NCBI RefSeq assembly: GCF_039540515.1
Contig: NZ_BAABFA010000024.1
Location: 124,001 to 188,000, forward strand
Direction of reading: 5' to 3'
Length of the DNA stretch: 64,000 nucleotides
DNA from: Nemorincola caseinilytica
GTDB lineage: Bacteria; Bacteroidota; Bacteroidia; Chitinophagales; Chitinophagaceae
Part shown: in pieces, positions 32,730 to 41,410 of the stretch
How the letters are laid out: the number at the start of each line of letters is the position of its first letter
Numbering within the stretch: the stretch's first letter is position 1
Position numbers and translations under genes: made by a program
The notes under the pieces: model-generated
Seen by the model: only the letters and a program-made list of their open reading frames with translations
What the model was told of the DNA's origin: nothing
The model's database searches: none

Positions 32730-33914
32730 ATGTTATACTTCATCCAGGCTACCATATACAGCGCGCTGTTCTACGGCCTATATATGCTGCTGCTGCGGGG
32801 TAGGGTAGCACACGCTTACAACAGGGCATACCTGCTCTCTATATCCGCCATATCGCTGTTGCTGCCCATGGTACAGCTCCCATCCTTTGCGCGTAGTGCC
32901 ATGCCGGCCACTGTTGTCACCCTGCCTGCTATAGATATTCTGGGCAATGCGCAGCACCATGCAGGTATATTGCCCGGGCAATGGCTGCTATATGGCTATC
33001 TCGCAGTAGCAGTGGCCGCGCTGGCAGTGTTCGCAGTACAGCTCGTCACATGTTTCCGTTTTTTGCATGGGGCGCATACCGCCCGGCACATGGGGCAGGT
33101 GCATGTGTTCATAGGCACCGGCCGCGGTCCGGGTAGCTTTGGCCGCTACATTTTCTTCCCCGGCGAAGACCTTCCTGTCGATATCCTCCGGCACGAGCTC
33201 GCCCATGTCTCTCACCGCCATACCGCCGATGTGGTGTATATGCGCCTGTTGCAATGCATTTTCTGGCCCAATGTCCTGTTGCACATCATCTTCCGCGAAT
33301 TGAAGGTAGTACACGAGTTCCAGGCCGATGCCAGCGCTGCCGCAGGCCGGGAGGGTTATGCACATGCGTTGCTGCATACCGTACTGCATGCGCACAGGTT
33401 CAGTTTATCTCATACATTTTTTCATCATCCCATAAAACGCAGGATCATTATGTTACAGACACCATCGGGCCGCGCTATGCGCCGCACCACTATCGCAAGG
33501 TCTGCTATCGCCACCTTGCTGCTCACAGCATCCATCATTTATCTGCAAGGTAGCACACAGCTGCATGCAGGTCCCGTTCCGCAGGCCGGGAAAGCGAAAA
33601 AGGTCCAAAAGGCAGCCGACGAGAATGTAGTACCCGCAAAGCCATCGGTAGATGTGGCCGCCTTCATGGGGCAGAACATCAAATACCCCGCTGTTGCAAA
33701 GAACAAAAAGATAGAGGGTAGGGTCATTGTCACTTTCACCGTCAGCGAGCAGGGCGATGTCATATCTCCCGTGGTCAAAAAAACGCCCGATCCGCTGCTG
33801 GCAGAAGAGGCCATCAGGGTATTGAAACTAATGCCCAAGTGGGATCCCGCTACTAAGAATGGCAGGGCCGTTGCTTCCGAGCTGTGCATACCAGTAGTGT
33901 TCAGGCTGCAATGA
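32730..33914 (+). CDS. M56-family (BlaR1-like) membrane metallopeptidase with TonB-type C-terminus
   Basis: A 394-aa protein. N-terminal helices (YFIQATIYSALFYGLYMLLL, then AYLLSISAISLLLPMVQL, then LAVAVAALAVFAVQLVTCF) surround a cytosolic zinc-peptidase loop with HELAHVSHRH (HExxH, about residue 155) and the downstream VHEFQADA. A fourth helix (ARSAIATLLLTASIIYL) leads to an outside region of about 130 residues that ends in a TonB-like domain (NIKYPAVAKNKKIEGRVIVT, then KLMPKWDPATKNGRAVASEL) instead of a penicillin-sensor domain. The input signal is therefore probably not a beta-lactam. It pairs with the repressor 6 nt upstream. A strong terminator follows. Confidence 0.88.
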   Translation: MLYFIQATIYSALFYGLYMLLLRGRVAHAYNRAYLLSISAISLLLPMVQLPSFARSAMPATVVTLPAIDILGNAQHHAGILPGQWLLYGYLAVAVAALAVFAVQLVTCFRFLHGAHTARHMGQVHVFIGTGRGPGSFGRYIFFPGEDLPVDILRHELAHVSHRHTADVVYMRLLQCIFWPNVLLHIIFRELKVVHEFQADASAAAGREGYAHALLHTVLHAHRFSLSHTFFHHPIKRRIIMLQTPSGRAMRRTTIARSAIATLLLTASIIYLQGSTQLHAGPVPQAGKAKKVQKAADENVVPAKPSVDVAAFMGQNIKYPAVAKNKKIEGRVIVTFTVSEQGDVISPVVKKTPDPLLAEEAIRVLKLMPKWDPATKNGRAVASELCIPVVFRLQ

Positions 33915-33935
33915 TCTGCTTCATATCGTAGCCTG

Positions 33936-33966
33936 GCCCCGCTTCCCCCGGAAGCGGGGCTTTTTT
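33936..33966 (+). terminator. Terminator of the blaI-M56 operon
   Basis: GCCCCGCTTCC, loop CCC, GGAAGCGGGGC, then TTTTTT. Confidence 0.88.
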
Positions 33967-34021
33967 ATTACGATATTCCTACATCCGGCAGGCGCCGGTC
34001 GGTTAATTGTGCATACGGCCT

Positions 34022-34029
34022 TACATTTG
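34022..34029 (+). promoter_or_regulatory. -7 box of the terC-family gene
   Basis: TACATTTG, full match; leader of about 40 nt to ATG 34074. No -33 element at the normal distance. Confidence 0.55.
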
Positions 34030-34073
34030 CTCTCCGGGCGCATATACCCGTCATCCCGCTTACTGCATTCCTC

Positions 34074-34847
34074 ATGAACGAACTGATACAGGATATACTG
34101 AAGAACCCTGCAGCGGCCCTGCTGGTAATGGGCAACCTGGTGCTAATAGAAAGCCTGTTGTCCGTAGATAACGCGGCCGTTCTGGCCACCATGGTCATGA
34201 ACCTCCCCAAAGAGCAGCGAAGCAGGGCATTGAAGTACGGCATATTCGGTGCATACTTTTTCAGGGGCATATGCCTTTTCCTGGCCTCCTGGCTGGTAAA
34301 GATATGGTGGCTCAAGGGCCTTGGCGGGCTCTACCTCATATACCTTGCTATATCCTGGGTCTTCAAAAAAGACCATAAGAAGGAAGAAGAACAGGAGATA
34401 AAGAAAGAGGGTAGCATGCTGTACCGCGCTACGGTAGGGCGCATAGGCAAGTTCTGGGCCACTGTAGTGGCCGTAGAGGTGATGGATCTCGCTTTCTCGC
34501 TCGATAATGTATTTGCTGCCGTGGCCATATCCAAGAACATACTGGTCATCATGGCCGGGGTGTTCATAGGCATACTGGCCATGAGGTTCGTGGCACAGGC
34601 ATTCGTAAAGCTGCTGGAGCATTATCCATTTCTTGAGGCCTGTGCCTACCTGGTCATAGGTATACTCGGCCTCAAGCTCACGCTGTCTCTTGTCAGCCAT
34701 TTCTATCCCGGCAGCGCCTTCGATCAGGTCTTGCAGGGCCACGAGGCCGAATGGATCACTTCCGTCCTCACCATTGCCATCTTCATAGTGCCGGTCATCA
34801 CCTGCGCGCTGTTCGATATACCTCGTAAACACAAGAGCAGGCACTGA
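34074..34847 (+). CDS. TerC-family integral membrane protein
   Basis: A 257-aa polytopic protein. Two copies of the acidic membrane motif are seen: ESLLSVDNAAVLATMV (about 24-39) and LAFSLDNVFAAVAIS (about 140-154). Seven or so hydrophobic helices alternate with a charged loop (KKDHKKEEEQEIKKEG). TerC/Alx proteins act as divalent-cation, mainly manganese, exporters, and some load Mn into secreted enzymes. It starts MNELIQDILKNPAAALLVMG. The stop is inside a hairpin terminator shared with the convergent outer-membrane protein gene. Confidence 0.88.
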   Translation: MNELIQDILKNPAAALLVMGNLVLIESLLSVDNAAVLATMVMNLPKEQRSRALKYGIFGAYFFRGICLFLASWLVKIWWLKGLGGLYLIYLAISWVFKKDHKKEEEQEIKKEGSMLYRATVGRIGKFWATVVAVEVMDLAFSLDNVFAAVAISKNILVIMAGVFIGILAMRFVAQAFVKLLEHYPFLEACAYLVIGILGLKLTLSLVSHFYPGSAFDQVLQGHEAEWITSVLTIAIFIVPVITCALFDIPRKHKSRH

Positions 34848-34858
34848 TGCCTGCTCTT
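34833..34858. terminator. Bidirectional terminator at the terC/OMP junction
   Basis: AAGAGCAGGCA, loop CTGA, TGCCTGCTCTT. The terC stop codon TGA is in the loop. A T-rich stretch follows on the plus side. Confidence 0.75.
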
Positions 34859-34886
34859 ATATTCTTCAGTTCTGTAGTTGTCTTGC

Positions 34887-35519
34887 TTACCTGTGCAGCG
34901 CTACACCCACCACCGATACGCCTGTCGATAGGTCAAGGAAGATACCTGTATGGTTCGATACATGGTATTCTGTACCCACATGTATATCCAGGAACAGCGG
35001 ATTGATACCCGGTATCTCGCCTACAACACCGGTATAGCCGTCCTCCCACCTTTTATTGATGAAGGTAAAGCCCAGCGATCCTGCAGCATACAGGTCCCAG
35101 CGGGGTGGCATGTTTATCAGGTCGTCAAAGTAATAGCTTGCCTTTACGCCTATGGGCACTATAGTGCCGCGATAGTAGTAGTAGCGCCCGCCAAACGTTT
35201 GTGGGTTGCTGCGGTACGATGAAAAGCCTATAAAAGGAGCCAGCGTAAAGTCCGGCAGCACATCTATCTCATAGTTGAACGTGAAATAGGGCGACCGCAT
35301 CAGGTATGCCCCGAAGTAGCCGGGCCCCAGCCCCAGATTGAAGGTGTGGCCATAGTGTTCGTGGCCGGTACTTCTGTTCACGGGCGTAGCGCTTTCGCCC
35401 ACTCTTATATCGGTCTGGGCAGTAGCATTGGTGAGCGGGGCAAAAAGGGTTGTGGCAAAAAGTGCGGCGGTAAGCAGAAAGGAGCGGTGTGTGTGTTTAC
35501 CGTTGAATATCGCTTTCAT
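34887..35519 (-). CDS. Outer-membrane beta-barrel protein
   Basis: A 210-aa precursor starting MKAIFNGKHTHRSFLLTAAL, with a signal peptide cleaved near ATAQ. The mature protein shows alternating beta strands with aromatic ends (HTFNLGLGPGYFGAYLM, YYYYRGTIVPIGVKASYYFD, WDLYAAGSLGFTFINKRWED, IFLDLSTGVSVVGVALHR), typical of a small barrel. A frame open to 35570 with an earlier Met is rejected, since the signal peptide begins at 35519. Role unknown. It converges on terC. Confidence 0.75.
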   Translation of the reverse strand: MKAIFNGKHTHRSFLLTAALFATTLFAPLTNATAQTDIRVGESATPVNRSTGHEHYGHTFNLGLGPGYFGAYLMRSPYFTFNYEIDVLPDFTLAPFIGFSSYRSNPQTFGGRYYYYRGTIVPIGVKASYYFDDLINMPPRWDLYAAGSLGFTFINKRWEDGYTGVVGEIPGINPLFLDIHVGTEYHVSNHTGIFLDLSTGVSVVGVALHR

Positions 35520-35660
35520 AAATGTAGAATTTTGAGTGAACAATAAAACAACAGCATGAAGATACATCACCGAATGTATATGAAATGTGAATGTATCAGC
35601 AACGAAATGTTAGATCTCGTTGTGCTTTGTTATACCCTCCCAGTGTTCACGACCGCTGGC

Positions 35661-36404
35661 TCACTCATATATCCACCTTACATCCCCATGCGTATAGAAG
35701 GCCACTCTGTTGTCTTCCGTACGCACTTCCAGGGTACCATCATCATGGGCCTGTATCACAGTGGCCTGCCATGTCTCTTCCCCCTTCCCGAACAGTTGCT
35801 GCTCTCCCCGTTTATACAATATCGCATTATATGCCTCCATTATGGCGGGTATAGATACCGGCCTGCCCGATAGGGCCAGCAGTGCGCTGCGCACCTCGTC
35901 GCGTATATCGTCTATATCCAGGTCCTCGCCTGTGGCTATCTTTAGCGATGTGGCATATGGCAGCTCCTGCGGAAACTGGCTCTGCAGTACATTCAGCCCC
36001 AGCCCCACTATGCTGTGTGTCCACATATTACCGCGTAGCGCATTCTCTATCAGTATGCCACCTGCCTTTTTGTCATTTACTATTATGTCATTTGGCCATT
36101 TCACTCGTACTGTCTTATCGCGCAGCAGGTTTTGCAAAATATTGGCAACTGCCGTCGCCACCGATGCGCTGAACACGAATTGTGCCGAAATGGGTAGTCG
36201 TGGGGTCAGCACTATGCTCATCAGCAGGCTTTTATTGGGAGTGTCCGCCCACTTGCGGCCTCGCTGCCCCTTCCCCCCATACTGGCTGCGCGCGGTAATG
36301 GTAAGGCCATGGTGCGCCTTATCGTCATTTACCAGCTGCATGGCATAGTTATTGGTACTATCGGTAGTATCCAGCTTTATCAGTATCCTGTCACTATTTG
36401 TCAT
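35661..36404 (-). CDS. birA: Biotin-[acetyl-CoA carboxylase] ligase
   Basis: A 247-aa biotin protein ligase without the N-terminal DNA-binding domain, so it is a ligase only (class I). The catalytic signature is ARSQYGGKGQRGRKWADTPN (about 37-56), with LTPRLPISAQFVFSASVATA and KWPNDIIVNDKKAGGILIE, and the small C-terminal SH3-like domain (WQATVIQAHDDGTLEVRTED). It charges the carboxylase carrier with biotin. Divergent from rsfS with 80 nt between starts. Confidence 0.92.
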   Translation of the reverse strand: MTNSDRILIKLDTTDSTNNYAMQLVNDDKAHHGLTITARSQYGGKGQRGRKWADTPNKSLLMSIVLTPRLPISAQFVFSASVATAVANILQNLLRDKTVRVKWPNDIIVNDKKAGGILIENALRGNMWTHSIVGLGLNVLQSQFPQELPYATSLKIATGEDLDIDDIRDEVRSALLALSGRPVSIPAIMEAYNAILYKRGEQQLFGKGEETWQATVIQAHDDGTLEVRTEDNRVAFYTHGDVRWIYE

Positions 36405-36427
36405 GTGGTGAAGTGGGAAAAGATCTA

Positions 36428-36435
36428 TAATTTTG
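36428..36435 (+). promoter_or_regulatory. -7 box of the rsfS-ftsH unit
   Basis: TAATTTTG, full match to TAnnTTTG, leaving a leader of about 45 nt to the TTG start of rsfS. Confidence 0.55.
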
Positions 36436-36484
36436 GATAAAATAATTAAAAAACCAATTACCCAACAAGAAAAAGGAACCTGAT

Positions 36485-36877
36485 TTGGAGAAACTGATCA
36501 CCGCATTGCAGGAACGCAAAGTTACAGCGCCCCGTCTTACCAGGAACAGCAAACTGTTCAAGATCATCATCAAAGCTATACAGGACAAAAAAGGTGAAGG
36601 TGTCGTATCGCTCGATCTCAAGAAGATCGATGAGGCCGTTGCCGACTTTTTTGTGCTCTGCGAAGCCAAGTCCCATGTTCAGCTCAAGGCCATAGCCGAT
36701 AATATAGTGGAAGAGGTGGAGAAAGAGTGCGGCGAAAAGCCATACCATACCGAATACGGAGATTCCTGGACCCTCGTAGACTATGTGAACGTGGTAGTGC
36801 ATATTTTCCAGCACGAGCAGCGCGCCTTCTACGACCTCGAGAGCCTCTGGGAAGATGCTCCCCGCACCGAGCACTAA
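36485..36877 (+). CDS. rsfS: Ribosome silencing factor RsfS
   Basis: A 130-aa protein of the Iojap/RsfS family, which binds uL14 and blocks subunit joining under starvation. Motifs: KIIIKAIQDKKGEGVVSLDL, DFFVLCEAKSHVQLKAIADN, DSWTLVDYVNVVVHIFQHEQ and YDLESLWEDAP. The first codon must be TTG at 36485: upstream the frame has a stop at 36443-36445 with no ATG between, and AAAGGA lies 8 nt before the TTG. ftsH follows after 59 nt, where TCCGCC-CCGCA-GGCGGA can form a small hairpin. Confidence 0.9.
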   Translation: MEKLITALQERKVTAPRLTRNSKLFKIIIKAIQDKKGEGVVSLDLKKIDEAVADFFVLCEAKSHVQLKAIADNIVEEVEKECGEKPYHTEYGDSWTLVDYVNVVVHIFQHEQRAFYDLESLWEDAPRTEH

Positions 36878-36936
36878 TGTAAGAACGTCCGCCCCGCAGG
36901 CGGATCATATTGATATTTGTTACGTCAAAGGATAAA

Positions 36937-38961
36937 ATGGAAGAGAATAAGCAGAATAACGATAATGGAGAAATAAGGCCCGGTGGCGACAACGGGGCCG
37001 GCAATAACCAGCGTAAGGGGCCACGGTTAAATGTATATTGGATCTATGGCCTCATACTCATGGCTATAGTCGTTGCCCAGTTCCTCGGTGGCAATTTCGG
37101 TGCCTCCGTGGCCGAGCGCAGTTTCCGCGACCTTACCCAGTACATTGGCAAGGGCCAGGTAAATAAGCTGGTTGTGGTGAACAACGAGCATGTAGAGGTA
37201 TTCCTGAAACCGGGTGCGGTACCGCCCTCGGCCCCGGGCAAAGTACCCGCCCTCGCCAGCGGCAGCGAAAAGACACCTGCCTTCACCTTCAAGATAGGTA
37301 CTGTAGACCAATTCAATAAAGACCTGGCAGAGGCACAGAAGAACATCCCCGAGACCGAGCGTCCGGCGGTGATGTACGATCAGCGTGGCGATAAGCTCTA
37401 TACGCTGCTCAATACCTTCCTGCTGCCCGTGCTGCTCATAGTGGCCATGTACTTCCTGGTATTCCGCAAGATGGGCTCTGGCGGCGGTGCAGGTGGTGCC
37501 GGCGGCATCTTCAATATAGGCAAGTCAAAGGCGCAGCTTTTCGAAAAAGGTACACGAGTGAACATCACCTTCAACGATGTTGCCGGTCTCGATGAGGCAA
37601 AGGTCGAGGTGATGGAGATAGTCGATTTCCTGAAGAACCCCAAAAAATATACCTCTCTCGGTGGTAAGATACCTAAAGGCGCCCTGCTCGTAGGTCCTCC
37701 CGGTACGGGTAAGACCCTGCTGGCAAAGGCCATGGCGGGCGAGGCCCAGGTGCCCTTCTTCTCTATGTCCGGCTCCGATTTCGTAGAGCTGTTCGTAGGT
37801 GTGGGCGCCAGCCGTGTGCGCGACCTCTTCAAGCAGGCCCGCGAAAAGGCTCCATGTATCGTCTTCATAGATGAGATAGATGCCATAGGCCGTGCGCGTG
37901 GCAAGAACATGGTAATGAGCAACGATGAGCGCGAGAACACCCTGAACCAGATGCTGGTAGAGATGGACGGCTTCGGCGGCGATAGCGGCATCATAGTACT
38001 GGCCGCTACCAACAGGCCCGATGTGCTGGATAGCGCCCTTCTGCGCCCCGGCCGTTTCGACAGGCAGATATCTATCGATATCCCCGATGTGAAGGGCCGT
38101 GAGAAGATATTCGAGGTTCACCTCAAGCCCATCAAGCGTTCTAAAGATCTCAACATTCGCAAGCTGGCCATACAGACCCCCGGTTTTGCCGGTGCCGATA
38201 TAGCCAATATCTGCAACGAAGCTGCCCTCATAGCTGCGCGTAAAGGCAAGTCAGAGGTAGATATGAGCGACTTCAACGATGCCATAGACCGCGTTATAGG
38301 TGGCTTGGAGAAGAAGAACAAGATCATTCTGCCCGAAGAGAAACGCGTCATAGCCTATCATGAGGCCGGTCACGCCGTATCGGGCTGGTTCCTGGAGCAT
38401 GCGCATCCCCTCGTTAAGGTCACCATCGTTCCGCGTGGTGTGGCAGCCTTGGGTTATGCCCAGTACCTGCCCAAGGAAATGTACATACGCACTACCGATC
38501 ACCTTATGGACGAGATGTGTATGTCTCTTGGTGGCCGTGCGGTAGAAGAGCTGGTATTCGGCAAGATATCTACCGGCGCCCTCAGCGACCTCCAGCAGGT
38601 GACCCGTATGGCATATGCCATGGTGTCTATGTATGGTATGAACAGCGCCGTGGGCAATATATCTTTCTACGATCCGCAGAACGAGAACAATTTCTCCAAG
38701 CCATACTCTGAAGAGACCGGTAAACTCATAGACGATGAGGTGCGCAAGCTGGTAGGCCAGGCCTACGATCGTGTGAAGCAGATGCTCTACGACAAGCTGG
38801 ACTCTGTAAAGCTCATAGCCGAAGAATTGCTGAAGCGCGAAGTGCTCTTCAAAGACGATATGGAACGCCTTCTCGGCAAGCGCCCTTATGAGGACAACAC
38901 CTTTGCCGAGGGCGAAGAGACCCGCGAGATAGAGAACACACCGGCCACTCCGGTAGCCTAA
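36937..38961 (+). CDS. ftsH: ATP-dependent zinc metalloprotease FtsH
   Basis: A 674-aa membrane-anchored AAA+ protease that degrades misfolded membrane proteins and some regulators. Order: short cytosolic start (MEENKQNNDNGE), first helix about 35-55, periplasmic domain, second helix (LLNTFLLPVLLIVAMYFLVF), Walker A GPPGTGKT, Walker B IVFIDEIDA, SRH region TNRPDVLDSALLRPGRFDRQ, and the zinc site YHEAGHAVSGW with a later acidic ligand near LSDLQQVTRMAY. The ATG at 36937 has AAAGGA upstream; an open TTG frame 9 codons earlier is less likely. A hairpin terminator follows. It follows rsfS on the same strand. Confidence 0.95.
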   Translation: MEENKQNNDNGEIRPGGDNGAGNNQRKGPRLNVYWIYGLILMAIVVAQFLGGNFGASVAERSFRDLTQYIGKGQVNKLVVVNNEHVEVFLKPGAVPPSAPGKVPALASGSEKTPAFTFKIGTVDQFNKDLAEAQKNIPETERPAVMYDQRGDKLYTLLNTFLLPVLLIVAMYFLVFRKMGSGGGAGGAGGIFNIGKSKAQLFEKGTRVNITFNDVAGLDEAKVEVMEIVDFLKNPKKYTSLGGKIPKGALLVGPPGTGKTLLAKAMAGEAQVPFFSMSGSDFVELFVGVGASRVRDLFKQAREKAPCIVFIDEIDAIGRARGKNMVMSNDERENTLNQMLVEMDGFGGDSGIIVLAATNRPDVLDSALLRPGRFDRQISIDIPDVKGREKIFEVHLKPIKRSKDLNIRKLAIQTPGFAGADIANICNEAALIAARKGKSEVDMSDFNDAIDRVIGGLEKKNKIILPEEKRVIAYHEAGHAVSGWFLEHAHPLVKVTIVPRGVAALGYAQYLPKEMYIRTTDHLMDEMCMSLGGRAVEELVFGKISTGALSDLQQVTRMAYAMVSMYGMNSAVGNISFYDPQNENNFSKPYSEETGKLIDDEVRKLVGQAYDRVKQMLYDKLDSVKLIAEELLKREVLFKDDMERLLGKRPYEDNTFAEGEETREIENTPATPVA

Positions 38962-38975
38962 ATGATAATAGAGAT

Positions 38976-39004
38976 ACAGGGGCCGAGAGGTCCCTGTTCT
39001 TTTT
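38976..39004 (+). terminator. Terminator after ftsH
   Basis: ACAGGGGCC (38976-38984), loop GAGA, GGTCCCTGT (38989-38997, one G-U pair), then TCTTTTT. Confidence 0.8.
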
Positions 39005-39102
39005 ATATGAAGAGGGTACCATTCTTTTTGTTCTTTGTGTATTGCCGCTATGCCCTTTGTCGTGGCCCCGATATTGACCATGTAAGTCTAAATGGTATGA
39101 AA

Positions 39103-39110
39103 TATCTTTG
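39103..39110 (+). promoter_or_regulatory. -7 box of the LUD-domain gene
   Basis: TATCTTTG, full match; a TTG lies 26 nt upstream (39074-39076). Confidence 0.6.
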
Positions 39111-39141
39111 TACCGCTCCGGTCAGCTAAATATCATCCTCA

Positions 39142-39807
39142 ATGCAGACATTCAAGACATCGAAGGCGAAAGAGAACATTCTTGCGCGTATACGCAAAGG
39201 CCTTGGCGAGGCAAAGCTGCCCATGCCATTCCCCGATGCCGAAAAGAATGCCACTCCTGTTTACGGTACGCCCGGCATGTCTGTAGAGGAAGATTTTGTT
39301 ATGGCCTTCAAAGAGCTGGGTGGCAAATTCATCTTCTGCGATAGTGAGGAAGATCTGCTTGCCCAGCTCACCGTTCTGCATGCCAATAAAGACTGGAAAC
39401 AACTTCTCTGTACGGATGAACGCCTGCTGACCCTATGCCGCCGCAGCGGCCTGGATATAGTCTCACCCGCCGATCCTTCCATCGAAGGGGCCGATGCCTG
39501 TATCACAGGTTGCGAGGCCCTTATAGGCCGTACAGGGTCCATACTCCTTAGCAGCGCGCAGCACATGGGTCGTACCTCGCCCGTATATTATCCCATACAC
39601 ATCGTGTTCGCCTACCTCGACCAGGTGCATCACGACATAGCCGACGGACTCAAGGCCCTGAAAAAGAAATATGGCGCCGATCTCCCTTCCATGATCAACA
39701 TAGCTACCGGCCCCAGCCGCACTGCCGATATCGAGAAGACCCTCGTAGTAGGCGTTCACGGCCCCGCCGAGGTCTACTGCTTCCTGATCAATGGTTTCAT
39801 GCCCTGA
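39142..39807 (+). CDS. LUD-domain protein (LutC/YkgG-like)
   Basis: A 221-aa protein of the LUD (DUF162) family. MQTFKTSKAKENILARIRKG is the usual start; conserved elements include ADACITGCEALIGRTGSILL, YYPIHIVFAYLDQV and a Gly-rich end (TGPSRTADIEKTLVVGVHGP), which fits the LutC type. LutC works with LutA and LutB in lactate oxidation, but neither is present here, so a different role is possible. In many Bacteroidota a gene of this type sits next to rsfS-ftsH, as here. The 330-nt region that follows is repeat DNA. Confidence 0.82.
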   Translation: MQTFKTSKAKENILARIRKGLGEAKLPMPFPDAEKNATPVYGTPGMSVEEDFVMAFKELGGKFIFCDSEEDLLAQLTVLHANKDWKQLLCTDERLLTLCRRSGLDIVSPADPSIEGADACITGCEALIGRTGSILLSSAQHMGRTSPVYYPIHIVFAYLDQVHHDIADGLKALKKKYGADLPSMINIATGPSRTADIEKTLVVGVHGPAEVYCFLINGFMP

Positions 39808-40155
39808 CCGCGATACATACAAAATATTGGTCATTGCGAGGCCTGCGCAAAGCTATGTGAGTAGCCGCAGGCCGTGGCAACCTCGCGAAAGAAACACTAG
39901 CGAACAGATATGTTCTAGCCGGGTCTCCTAAGCGTAGCCTTGTGTCAGGCTGGGACCCGGCGCCTCGCGATGTTTATAGAATATGAACAAAAAAACACAT
40001 GCCCTGGCAACCTCGCGAAAGACACACTAGCGAACATGCATCACCCACATCCCTCTCCTTTAGAGAGGCCTGCCTGCCGGTAGGCTGGGTAGGGGAGAGG
40101 TCCTATCATATAATACCCCCCTCAAAGTAGTGTCCCAATATTGCACAAGGCCATT
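39808..40155. repeat. Gene-free spacer with duplicated palindromic motifs
   Basis: A 31-nt direct repeat (GGCAACCTCGCGAAAG..., one mismatch) occurs at 39876-39906 and 40006-40036, exactly 130 nt apart. TTGCGAGGCCTGCG near 39834 is partly inverted to CGCAGGCC-TGGCAACCTCGCG at 39866. Between the copies, CCGGGTC (39919) pairs with GACCCGG (39954) around an inner AGCC/GGCT stem. A family C element closes the spacer. No coding frame is convincing. Confidence 0.7.
40052..40100 (+). repeat. Palindromic repeat, family C, copy 1
   Basis: 49 nt from CCTCTCCTTT to GGGGAGAGG with a central CCTGCCTGCCGGTAGGC. It matches 58967-59015 at 44 of 49 positions. Confidence 0.8.
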
Positions 40156-40163
40156 TACTTTTG
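40156..40163 (+). promoter_or_regulatory. -7 box of the RlmI-type gene, leaderless
   Basis: TACTTTTG ends 4 nt before the ATG at 40168, so transcription probably begins at the start codon itself. Confidence 0.65.
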
Positions 40164-40167
40164 CACC

Positions 40168-41337
40168 ATGAAATGTTTTCTTAGAAAAAAGATCGGCGAC
40201 CGCGTAGCCAATGGCCATCCCTGGATATTCGGCAACGAGCTAGGCGATGTTGATGGTACGGCCCAGCCCGGCGATATAGTAGAGGTATATACCTACAACG
40301 GCTCCTTTGTGGGCAAGGGCTATATCAACCCCGCCTCGCAGATACGCATACGCCTCCTCACCCGTCAGAAGGATGATGTGATAGACGAAGCCTTCTTCCT
40401 CCGCCGCATCAGGGAAGCATGGGAATACCGCCAATCGATAGGATATGTCGAGAACTGCCGCCTCATATTCGGCGAGGCCGACCAATTGCCGGCCCTTATC
40501 ATCGATAAGTTCAACGACCACTTCGTGATACAGACCCTGGCCCTGGGTATGGACCGCTGGAAGGGTGCTATAGTAGCGGCCCTGCGGCAGATATTCAACA
40601 CCACACGCATATACGAGCGCAATGATGTGCCCGTGCGCACACTGGAAGGTCTGCCCCAGCAAAAGGGCTTTCTTTGCGAACCTTTCGATACCAACATCAT
40701 CCTCAAAGAGAACGGCCTGAAGTTCCATGTAGATATCGAGAATGGCCAGAAGACAGGTTACTTCCTCGATCAGCAGGACAATCGCCGCGCCATACAGCAT
40801 ATAGTAAAAGATGCCGACGTACTGGAGGCCTTTTGCTATACCGGTACATTCTCTATGCATGCCGCACACTATGGCGCCAAAAGCGTTCTGGGACTTGATA
40901 TCTCTGAGAACGCGGTAAGCACCGCCCGCCGCAATGCCGAGCTCAATGGCTTCACCGACAGGTGCAGCTTCGAAGCCGTCAACGCCTTCGATGTACTGAA
41001 ACAGTGGGTAAAAGATGGCAAGCGCTACGATGTAGTGATGCTCGATCCCCCGGCCTTCACCAAGAGCCGCGAGAATATACAGAAGGCCATTACAGGTTAT
41101 AAAGAGATAAACCTGCGCGGTATGAAGCTCGTAAAGCCAGGTGGCTTCCTCGTTACCGCCTCGTGTACCAACCTGGTACCGCCCGAGATGTTCCTGGAGA
41201 TAATAGGTATGGCCGCCAAAGATGCCCGCCGCGAACTGCGCCAGGTGACCTGGCAGACACAGGCTTCCGATCACCCCATCCTTTGGAACGTACCTTCCAC
41301 ACAATACCTCAAATTCCTCATAGTACAGGTACTCTGA
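40168..41337 (+). CDS. Class I SAM-dependent rRNA methyltransferase (RlmI-type)
   Basis: A 389-aa protein with an N-terminal PUA domain (GHPWIFGNELGDVDGTAQPG) and a C-terminal Rossmann methyltransferase domain: VLEAFCYTGTFSMHAAHYGA (SAM motif I), VLGLDISENAV and VMLDPPAFTKSRE, the last being the cytosine-C5-type catalytic region. RlmI methylates C1962 of 23S rRNA in E. coli; the same target is likely here but not certain. The ATG at 40168 is preferred to a TTG at 40141, because the -7 box lies between them. Confidence 0.88.
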   Translation: MKCFLRKKIGDRVANGHPWIFGNELGDVDGTAQPGDIVEVYTYNGSFVGKGYINPASQIRIRLLTRQKDDVIDEAFFLRRIREAWEYRQSIGYVENCRLIFGEADQLPALIIDKFNDHFVIQTLALGMDRWKGAIVAALRQIFNTTRIYERNDVPVRTLEGLPQQKGFLCEPFDTNIILKENGLKFHVDIENGQKTGYFLDQQDNRRAIQHIVKDADVLEAFCYTGTFSMHAAHYGAKSVLGLDISENAVSTARRNAELNGFTDRCSFEAVNAFDVLKQWVKDGKRYDVVMLDPPAFTKSRENIQKAITGYKEINLRGMKLVKPGGFLVTASCTNLVPPEMFLEIIGMAAKDARRELRQVTWQTQASDHPILWNVPSTQYLKFLIVQVL

Positions 41338-41356
41338 TCGCACAATGAACCATAAA

Positions 41357-41389
41357 GAAGAAAGGCTGCTCACTGAGCAGCCTTTCTTC
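41357..41389. terminator. Bidirectional terminator, 16-bp palindrome
   Basis: Arms GAAGAAAGGCTGCTCA and TGAGCAGCCTTTCTTC around one C (41373). It is shared by the convergent methyltransferase and exoprotein genes. Confidence 0.85.
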
Positions 41390-41410
41390 TTTATCAGTAT
41401 CGGGTATTTC

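Noticed and set aside
39876..40036. Attachment-site duplication of an integrated element
   Set aside because: The 31-nt copies are 130 nt apart with no integrase or cargo between them, so an integrated element is not supported.
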